The translations under genes were made by a program, and so were the position numbers. The notes below the pieces were generated by a model. The model saw only the letters and a program-made list of their open reading frames with translations. It was not told the DNA's origin and ran no database searches. Below are positions 57,462 to 64,000 of a stretch of 64,000 nt of DNA, piece by piece. Position 1 is the stretch's first letter, and each line of letters opens with the position of its first letter. Source of the DNA: Pseudogemmobacter faecipullorum (GTDB lineage Bacteria > Pseudomonadota > Alphaproteobacteria > Rhodobacterales > Rhodobacteraceae); assembly GCF_020539525.1 (NCBI RefSeq), contig NZ_JACDXX010000009.1, positions 124,001 to 188,000 of the forward strand. The letters are read 5' to 3'.

Positions 57462-58204
57462 GCCTGATGTCTTTGAAAAACCTGACGGTTCTGCGCGGCA
57501 GCTGCCCGGTGGTTGATCATGTCAGCCTGGAGATTGGCCCGGGCGAATGTATCGGGCTGATCGGGCCGAATGGCGCGGGCAAGACCACGATGCTGCGTGC
57601 CGCCCTCGGGCTTTTGCCGCATCAGGGTCAGTCCAGCCTTGCCACCCTCACGCCCCGGGCGCGGGCAAGGGCGGCGGCCTTTCTGCCGCAGGGGCGCGAG
57701 ATTGCCTGGCCCGTCAGTGCCGCGGATCTGGTGGCGCTTGGCCGCACCGCCTGGGGCGAGACCGCCGATCCCGCCCATCCGGCGGTCCTGGCGGCGCTGG
57801 CGCGGATGGGGATCAGCGCTTTTACCGCGCGGGCGGCGACCGAGCTGTCAGGGGGAGAGCAGGCGCGGGCGCTGATTGCCCGGGCTCTGGCTCAGGACAC
57901 GCCTTTGCTGATCGCGGATGAGCCCGGCGCCGGGCTCGACCCCGAGGCGCAGATCCGCATGATGCAGGTCTTTGCCAGCCTCGCGCGCGAGGGGCGCTCG
58001 GTGCTGGCATCGGTGCATGATCTGGGGCTGGCGGCGCGGCATTGCACCCGGCTGATCGTCATGGCGCGCGGGCGGCTGGTGGCGGACGGGCCGGTCGGCG
58101 CGGTGCTGCAGGATGCGTTGATCGAAGAGGTTTTCGGCATCCGTGCCTACCGGGCCGAAACGCCCGAGGGGCTGGTGTTCCAGCCGCTGGAGGTTTTGCG
58201 ATGA
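57458..58204 (+). CDS. btuD: Corrinoid ABC transporter ATPase
   Basis: A 248-residue ABC ATPase. Walker A GPNGAGKTT, Q-loop LPQGREIAWP, signature LSGGEQARALIARALAQ, Walker B LLIADEPGAGLDPEAQ and the switch His (SVHDLGLAARHC) are all present. It powers BtuC. The stop overlaps the cbiZ start as ATGA. Confidence 0.94.
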   Translation: MSLMSLKNLTVLRGSCPVVDHVSLEIGPGECIGLIGPNGAGKTTMLRAALGLLPHQGQSSLATLTPRARARAAAFLPQGREIAWPVSAADLVALGRTAWGETADPAHPAVLAALARMGISAFTARAATELSGGEQARALIARALAQDTPLLIADEPGAGLDPEAQIRMMQVFASLAREGRSVLASVHDLGLAARHCTRLIVMARGRLVADGPVGAVLQDALIEEVFGIRAYRAETPEGLVFQPLEVLR

Positions 58205-58878
58205 TCCGCGCCGAATTACAGCGCCCCTGGCTGATCGCGCGGCTGGACCGGCCGATGCGGCTCTTGTCACATGCACCTTTCGGCGCCGGCTATGTGACCG
58301 GGCAGACCGTGCTCTGGCGCGAGGTCAGGAATGCCGATCTGCCGCAGGATTTTGACGCTGAGGCCTGGATCCCGGCGGAAATGGCGCGTGCCCCGGCCCC
58401 GGGCGAGGTGGGGATGCTGACCTCGCGCGATGTCAGCAGCTGGCGCCAGGCGGCGGCTGAGGCAGAGGGGGCAGGGGCCGAGGCGCTGGTGACGCTTGGC
58501 CTGTCCAATGCCGAGGCCGTGGGCACAAGGCTGCCCTGGCACAGCGCCGATTTCGGCACGGTGAATATTCTGGTCGCCTGTTCGGTGCCGCTGACCGAGG
58601 CGGCACAGCTTGAGGCGCTGACCATTGCGGTTCAGGCCCGGACAGCGGCGATCATCGATCTGGGGCTCGAGCTGTCGAGTGGCCGCGCCACCGGCACCGG
58701 CACCGATTGCATCGTGCTGGCCTGCCCGGCAGGAGCGGGGCGCTATGCCGGGCTGCATACAGCGGCGGGCGAGGTGGTGGGGCGCGCGGTGCGCGAGGCG
58801 GTGAGCCTGGCCGGGCGCGACTGGCTTGGCTGGCGCGAGGCGGCGCTGGCGGCCCGCAGCGCCCGCCAGAGCGCGTAA
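58201..58878 (+). CDS. cbiZ: Adenosylcobinamide amidohydrolase
   Basis: A 225-residue enzyme that removes the side chain of adenosylcobinamide or pseudocobalamin to give cobyric acid, so imported corrinoids can be rebuilt into the cell's own form. VTLGLSNAEAVG, FGTVNILVACSVPLTEAAQ and the GTGTDCIVLACPAG block are the CbiZ pattern. The ATG at 58201 overlaps the btuD stop. A fully coupled btuFCD-cbiZ operon shows that it processes imported corrinoids. Confidence 0.92.
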   Translation: MIRAELQRPWLIARLDRPMRLLSHAPFGAGYVTGQTVLWREVRNADLPQDFDAEAWIPAEMARAPAPGEVGMLTSRDVSSWRQAAAEAEGAGAEALVTLGLSNAEAVGTRLPWHSADFGTVNILVACSVPLTEAAQLEALTIAVQARTAAIIDLGLELSSGRATGTGTDCIVLACPAGAGRYAGLHTAAGEVVGRAVREAVSLAGRDWLGWREAALAARSARQSA

Positions 58879-58907
58879 TCGCGCCCCGTGCAGCAGAGCT
58901 TTGCCCA

Positions 58908-58938
58908 TAAAAAACGCGCCCCGAAGGGCGCGTTTTTC
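58908..58938. terminator. Bidirectional terminator between cbiZ and clpX
   Basis: AAAAAACGCGCCC, CGAA, GGGCGCGTTTTT: a GC stem with A and T runs on the two sides, between convergent genes. Confidence 0.93.
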
Positions 58939-58955
58939 GTAATATTTCAGCCAGA

Positions 58956-60221
<1,266 letters not shown>

Positions 60222-60323
60222 ACCTCACCCTTTGCCGTCTGCCGCGCGCTTTGCGGCCGCTGTCTGGGAAGTTTAGGCCAAGGCCCGGACCTCCACAACG
60301 CCAAATCGCCCTTTTTGACCTTC

Positions 60324-60356
60324 CCCCGGCAGGGACTGGGTTCTGCCGGGGTTTTT
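60324..60356 (+). terminator. Plus-strand terminator-like hairpin between clpP and clpX
   Basis: CCCCGGCAG and CTGCCGGGG form a perfect 9-bp stem followed by TTTTT on the plus strand. Both flanking genes are on the minus strand, so it would stop antisense transcription running toward clpP. A weaker minus-strand hairpin (AACAGC/GCTGTT then TTT) lies at 60363-60385 and could attenuate clpP transcripts. Confidence 0.5.
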
Positions 60357-60411
60357 ACCCAAAAACAGCAGGAAAACGGCTGTTTCAGGGCAGAAGACAG
60401 GGCGAAACCCC

Positions 60412-61044
60412 TTATTTCGACTGATCGTCGGCCTTGCCGCGCTCGGTGACGATCTCGTCGATCAGCCCCCAGGCTTTGGCTTCTTCGGCCGACATGAAAT
60501 TGTCGCGTTCGAGCGCGGCTTCAACCGTCGCGTAATCATTGCCGGTATGTCTGACGTAGATTTCGTTCAGCCGGCGCTTCAGCCGCTCGGTATGGCGGGC
60601 GTGAATCAGGATGTCGGTTGCCTGACCCTGGTAGCCGCCCGAGGGCTGGTGCACCATGACTGAGGAATTGGGCAGCGAGTAACGCATGCCTTTCTCACCG
60701 GCGGTCAGCAGCAGCGAGCCCATCGACGCCGCCTGACCGACCACCAGGGTCGAAACCTTCGGGCGGATATATTGCATCGTGTCATAGATCGACAGGCCAG
60801 CGGTCACCACGCCGCCCGGCGAGTTGATATACATCGAGATTTCTTTGGTCGGATTCTCGGCCTCAAGGAACAGCAGCTGAGCGCAGATCAGGCTGGACAT
60901 GCCGTCATGGACCGGGCCCGACAGGAAAATAATCCGCTCCTTCAGCAGGCGCGAGTAAATGTCATAGGCACGCTCGCCACGGCTGGTCTGCTCAACCACC
61001 ATGGGGACGAGGGTGTTCATATAATGCTCTGCGGGATCGCGCAT
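60412..61044 (-). CDS. clpP: ATP-dependent Clp protease proteolytic subunit ClpP
   Basis: A 210-residue serine peptidase. The nucleophile Ser107 (GQAASMGS), His132 (MVHQPSGG) and an Asp in the 180s region form the triad. [19 protein letters not shown] is the conserved oligomer strand. The N-terminus includes the propeptide. It forms two heptameric rings and works with ClpX or ClpA. Confidence 0.98.
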   Translation of the reverse strand: MRDPAEHYMNTLVPMVVEQTSRGERAYDIYSRLLKERIIFLSGPVHDGMSSLICAQLLFLEAENPTKEISMYINSPGGVVTAGLSIYDTMQYIRPKVSTLVVGQAASMGSLLLTAGEKGMRYSLPNSSVMVHQPSGGYQGQATDILIHARHTERLKRRLNEIYVRHTGNDYATVEAALERDNFMSAEEAKAWGLIDEIVTERGKADDQSK

Positions 61045-61166
61045 CGGGCCTGCCTCTTCAATTCATATGAAAGCGTTATCGCCGGAAGGTTTAGAGAGTC
61101 TTAGTGATGCGCTTCGGCAGCTGCAAGGGCAGGTGAGCCACAGCCCTGCGAAAGCCGCCGCCCGGC

Positions 61167-62489
61167 TCAGCGCGACAGCTGCAGCCCGGCCGCCAGCCCG
61201 CCCAGACGCGGGCTCTCGCCAAGGCTGAGCTTTCCGCCATGACTGGCGGCAATATCCGCAGCAATCGACAGGCCGAGGCCAACCCCGCCGCCGCGGTTCG
61301 GATCGCGTGCCTCGCCCAGCCGGGTGAAGGGCTGTAACGCTTTGTCGCGCTGATCTGCCGGAATGCCGGGGCCGTTATCCTCGACACTGATCGACAGATC
61401 CTCGCTGCGGAAGCTGAGGGTGATCTGGATCGTGGTGCCATGGCGCAGCGCATTCGAGGTCAGATTTTCCAGGGCGCGGCGGACACCCTCACGGCGCAGC
61501 CGGACGGGCCTTGGGCTGCCGCTAATGATCAGCGGCAGCACCTTGCCGCCACCACGCCGGGCGCCGGCCATAACTTCCTCAACCAGATCAACGACATCGG
61601 TCAGCTCTTCGCCCTCGGTCGCATCGCCGCGCACATGGGAGAGAAACTCATCCACCAGCCGCTCCATCTGCAGCACATCGCCCTGCAAATCGCGGGTATC
61701 CTCATCCTCGGGCATCAGCGAAAGCTGCAGCCGCATCCGGGTCAGCGGCGTGCGCAGATCATGGCTGATGCCAGAGAGCATCAGCATACGCTGCTCGATC
61801 TGCTGCTCGATCCGGGCCCGCATCTGCAAAAAAGCCTGCCCCGCCGCCCGTACTTCCAGCGCGCCGCGCGGCCGGTAGCTGATGCGCTCGCCACGGCCAA
61901 AGGCCTCGGCTGCCCGGGCCATACGGGCAATCGGGCGCAGCTGATTGCGCAAAAACAGGAAGGCAATGATGGTGAGCAGCACCGAGGCACTGGCCATCAG
62001 GACCAGGAGCTGATGCGGATTGGTCGCCGACATGCGGTGGCGGGCAATATCGGCCTGAAGCGGGCCGAGCCGGGTCTCGAGCCGCAGCCGGACCATCCGG
62101 TCATCGCCGGTGACATCGACGGCCTGCAGCCCGAGAATTTCTTCATGCAATGTGGCGATGATCTGACGCCCCGAGAAATCAAAGCGCCCGCTCTGATCGC
62201 TTTCGGGGGCCAGAGGTCCTGCGGGCAGGCTCAGCCCGATCTGCAGCGGCACGGCGGCCGCCTGCGCCAGTTCCATCGCCTGATCCGCATCGCGGCCTGT
62301 GGCGAATTCGGACAGGATATAGGCCAGATCCAGCGCGACGCCGCGGGTCATCTGCGCCGTCACCCCCTCATAATGGCGCTGGATAAAGGCCATAGACACC
62401 ACGAGCTGAATCGTGACGATGGGCAGGATCAGGATCAGGGCGGCGCGTCCATAGAGGCCGCGCGGCAGGAATTGTTTGAATCGCAACAT
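61167..62489 (-). CDS. Sensor histidine kinase (EnvZ-like, orphan)
   Basis: A 440-residue inner-membrane kinase. I start it at the ATG at 62489 (MLRFKQFLPRGLYGRAALIL); the frame stays open upstream without a signal. A periplasmic sensor of about 130 residues lies between two helices (LILPIVTIQLVVSMAF and LLVLMASASVLLTIIAFLFL). HAMP, HisKA (GISHDLRTPLTRM, phospho-His) and HATPase (NLTSNALRH, DNGPGIP, GVGLGLSI) follow. No response-regulator gene is adjacent. The start codon shares CATG with the divergent MBL gene. Confidence 0.92.
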   Translation of the reverse strand: MLRFKQFLPRGLYGRAALILILPIVTIQLVVSMAFIQRHYEGVTAQMTRGVALDLAYILSEFATGRDADQAMELAQAAAVPLQIGLSLPAGPLAPESDQSGRFDFSGRQIIATLHEEILGLQAVDVTGDDRMVRLRLETRLGPLQADIARHRMSATNPHQLLVLMASASVLLTIIAFLFLRNQLRPIARMARAAEAFGRGERISYRPRGALEVRAAGQAFLQMRARIEQQIEQRMLMLSGISHDLRTPLTRMRLQLSLMPEDEDTRDLQGDVLQMERLVDEFLSHVRGDATEGEELTDVVDLVEEVMAGARRGGGKVLPLIISGSPRPVRLRREGVRRALENLTSNALRHGTTIQITLSFRSEDLSISVEDNGPGIPADQRDKALQPFTRLGEARDPNRGGGVGLGLSIAADIAASHGGKLSLGESPRLGGLAAGLQLSR

Positions 62490-63426
62490 GGCAAAGAGGC
62501 TAATCTTGTCGTCCGGGGAAAGAAAGCCGCTCGCGCAGCCTGAGGCGGGGCTTTGTGTCACGCTGCTGCCGGGGCTGCGCAGCGTGCTGGCAGAGAACCC
62601 CTCACCGATGACCGGGCCGGGCACCACCACCTATCTGCTGGGCGAGGGCGAGGTGACCCTGATTGATCCGGGCCCGGCCGGGCCCGGGCATCTGCAGGCG
62701 ATTCTCGCGGCGCTGGCCCCGGGCGAGCGGATCACAGCGATCCTCGTCACCCATCCGCATCTCGATCATTCAGCGCTGGCCCCGGCGCTGGCGGCTGCGA
62801 CCGGCGCGCCGGTTTACGGCTTTGGCGCCGCCGGCACGGCGCGCTCGGCGCTGATGGCGCATCTTGCAGCCCAGGGCCTGCGCGGCCCGGAAGGGGTGGA
62901 TCAGGCCTTTCGCCCCGATATTCTGTTGCGCGATGGCGAGATCCTGAAGACCACAGCCGGGCCGCTCATCGCTTTGCATACGCCGGGCCATATGGCCGAG
63001 CATCTGTGCTTTGGCTGGCAGGGGCAGCTGTTTTGCGGCGATCTGATCATGGCCTGGGCGCCGAGCCTCGTCTCGCCGCCTGAGGGCGATATGGGCGATT
63101 ACATGGCCTCGTTGCAGCGGCTGCAGGGCCAAGGCTGGCAGCGGCTTTTCCCGGCACATGGGGCGGTGATTGATGATCCCGCTTCCCGGATCGCGGAATT
63201 GCTGGCGCATCGCCTGGCCCGCGAGGCGCAGATTCTGACGGCGCTGGCCGGGCTGGGGCAGGGCGATCTGAACGCCATCCTGCCCCTCGTCTATGCGACA
63301 ACCCCCGAGGCGCTCTGGCCTGCGGCAAAGCGCAATCTGCTGGCGCATCTGGCGGATCTGGTGGCGCGGGGCAGGGTAGAGGCGGAAGACTGGCCCTCAG
63401 AATATGCCCGGTTCAGAAGGAGATAG
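62488..63426 (+). CDS. MBL-fold metallo-hydrolase (LACTB2-like)
   Basis: A 312-residue hydrolase from the ATG at 62488; TTG at 62476 or a later TTG at 62506 are alternatives. NPSPMTGPGTTTYLLG opens the beta-lactamase fold. The metal motif is THPHLDHSA (HxHxDH), then HTPGHMAEHLCF and CGDLIMAWAPSL supply further ligands. The C-terminal winged-helix region (PEALWPAAKRNLLAHLADLV) fits LACTB2-type nucleases or hydrolases. The substrate is not known. Confidence 0.9.
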   Translation: MAKRLILSSGERKPLAQPEAGLCVTLLPGLRSVLAENPSPMTGPGTTTYLLGEGEVTLIDPGPAGPGHLQAILAALAPGERITAILVTHPHLDHSALAPALAAATGAPVYGFGAAGTARSALMAHLAAQGLRGPEGVDQAFRPDILLRDGEILKTTAGPLIALHTPGHMAEHLCFGWQGQLFCGDLIMAWAPSLVSPPEGDMGDYMASLQRLQGQGWQRLFPAHGAVIDDPASRIAELLAHRLAREAQILTALAGLGQGDLNAILPLVYATTPEALWPAAKRNLLAHLADLVARGRVEAEDWPSEYARFRRR

Positions 63427-63465
63427 CGGAAAGACAAGAGATTTGCGAAAAGCTGTTTTTGCCTC

Positions 63466-63494
63466 TTGCGACCCCGGGAGCCCATGGCTATACA
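63466..63494 (+). promoter_or_regulatory. Sigma-70-type promoter of the tRNA-Asn genes
   Basis: TTGCGA (63466-63471) and TATACA (63489-63494) are spaced by 17 bp, 13 bp before the first tRNA-Asn. Spacing and position fit a strong housekeeping promoter; it would serve both tRNA copies. Confidence 0.6.
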
Positions 63495-63507
63495 CCGCCT
63501 CGCATGA

Positions 63508-63582
63508 TCCGGCGTAGCTCAGCGGTAGAGCAGTTGACTGTTAATCAATTGGTCGTAGGTTCGATCCCTACCGCCGGAGCCA
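63508..63582 (+). tRNA. tRNA-Asn (anticodon GTT), copy 1
   Basis: A 75-nt tRNA: acceptor TCCGGCG/CGCCGGA, anticodon loop CTGTTAA (GTT), T-arm GTAGGTTCGATCCCTAC, encoded CCA. It is identical to copy 2, 38 bp downstream. Confidence 0.97.
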
Positions 63583-63620
63583 TGCAAAACCGCGCCAGAG
63601 CAACAGCCTGGCAAAAATGT

Positions 63621-63695
63621 TCCGGCGTAGCTCAGCGGTAGAGCAGTTGACTGTTAATCAATTGGTCGTAGGTTCGATCCCTACCGCCGGAGCCA
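63621..63695 (+). tRNA. tRNA-Asn (anticodon GTT), copy 2
   Basis: An exact 75-nt copy of the tRNA at 63508. An integrase gene starts 118 bp after its 3' end, so this copy is the probable attachment site (attL) of an integrated element extending to the right. Confidence 0.97.
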
Positions 63696-63813
63696 TTTTC
63701 CTTTAAGCCCCTGTAGCTACGCTCAAACTGCCTTCTCGGCTGGGTTTGATATACAGGCTTGATGCACGTAAGCCTTTGATACGCCTTGCGAACGGCTCTT
63801 ATCGGAGACGTTC

Positions 63814-64000
63814 ATGGCGCTTGCCTCACACCTCGTTAGACGCACTGCAATCTACTATTGGCGGCGCAGATTGCCTGCGGCGCTCGGTGCAAAAGTTATC
63901 CTCGTAAGCCTGCGCACCGCCGATCCTGCCCTTGCCCGCCGTTTGGGGGCCTTTGTCACCGCTGAAAGCAATCGCGCCTTTGCGCCGCCACACGGCCATG
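63814..64000 (+). CDS. Tyrosine-type integrase, N-terminus only
   Basis: The first 62 codons run off the window edge. MALASHLVRRTAIYYWRRRL, LPAALGAKVILVSLRTADPA and ARRLGAFVTAES match the DUF6538-like N-terminus of Rhodobacterales phage integrases (VxxRxGxYYxRRRxP). GGAGA is six bases before the ATG. The catalytic Arg-His-Tyr domain is outside the window, so tyrosine type is inferred. Position just behind tRNA-Asn supports integrase. Confidence 0.75.
   Translation, partial: MALASHLVRRTAIYYWRRRLPAALGAKVILVSLRTADPALARRLGAFVTAESNRAFAPPHGH

Noticed and set aside
63508-63695. CRISPR-like spaced repeat
   Set aside because: The two 75-bp repeats are complete tRNA-Asn genes. No CRISPR array was found in the window.

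Overview
The window is a GC-rich stretch of an alphaproteobacterial chromosome, almost certainly from the Rhodobacterales (Paracoccus/Rhodobacter-like). Pointers are an FdVI-type ferredoxin, an LdtR-like MarR regulator, a stand-alone Hint-domain protein, DUF2842 and DUF1178 proteins, the surE-pcm-LysM/M23 order and tatABC followed by a DUF815 ATPase. The genus cannot be fixed from the sequence. Most of the window is ordinary core genome. Its two ends are accessory, and each has a site-specific recombinase next to a tRNA gene.

Layout. 1-1250: the 5' part of a SPOR-type lipoprotein and an empty stretch. 1249-4690: tRNA-Ser(TGA), then a compact integrated element. This is a large serine recombinase whose last 20 codons are the antisense of the tRNA, preceded by a TumE/TumA-type toxin-antitoxin pair and a small acidic protein. 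All four genes overlap by ATGA, and a broken IS21-type remnant lies upstream of them. 4750-16300: DEAD-box helicase, TFIIB-type zinc-finger protein, RF3, Hint protein, an atypical SDR, tatABC-DUF815 and a CNNM/CBS transporter-like protein. 16480-25440: surE-pcm-LysM/M23, a lone pstS, a LysR regulator and selO. 24190-28830: opgC-opgG/D-opgH for osmoregulated periplasmic glucans. 28860-36330: LprI-like protein, pyrG, secG, a DMT transporter, thiamine pyrophosphokinase and an 832-residue low-complexity protein. 36330-45740: purA, serine dehydratase, rpiA-gor, hflKC and degP. 45800-53170: peptidoglycan-binding lipoprotein, FdVI, aspartate aminotransferase, an XRE regulator with sdhE, LdtR, DUF1178, NUDIX and amidase. 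53360-58880: a cobalamin riboswitch followed by btuB-btuF-btuC-btuD-cbiZ. 58950-63430: clpX, clpP, a histidine kinase and an MBL hydrolase. 63460-64000: two identical tRNA-Asn genes behind one promoter, then the start of a tyrosine-type integrase.

Links between genes: the Tat export genes sit in the same window as a glucan-biosynthesis protein with a twin-arginine signal. HflKC, DegP and ClpXP form a protein quality-control set. The B12 cluster couples uptake with cobinamide remodelling under one riboswitch. The points most worth following up are the ATGA-coupled toxin-antitoxin-recombinase operon on the tRNA-Ser gene, a leader hairpin that can mask the pyrG ribosome-binding site, and a family of three dispersed palindromes that keep their stems while the inner sequence changes.
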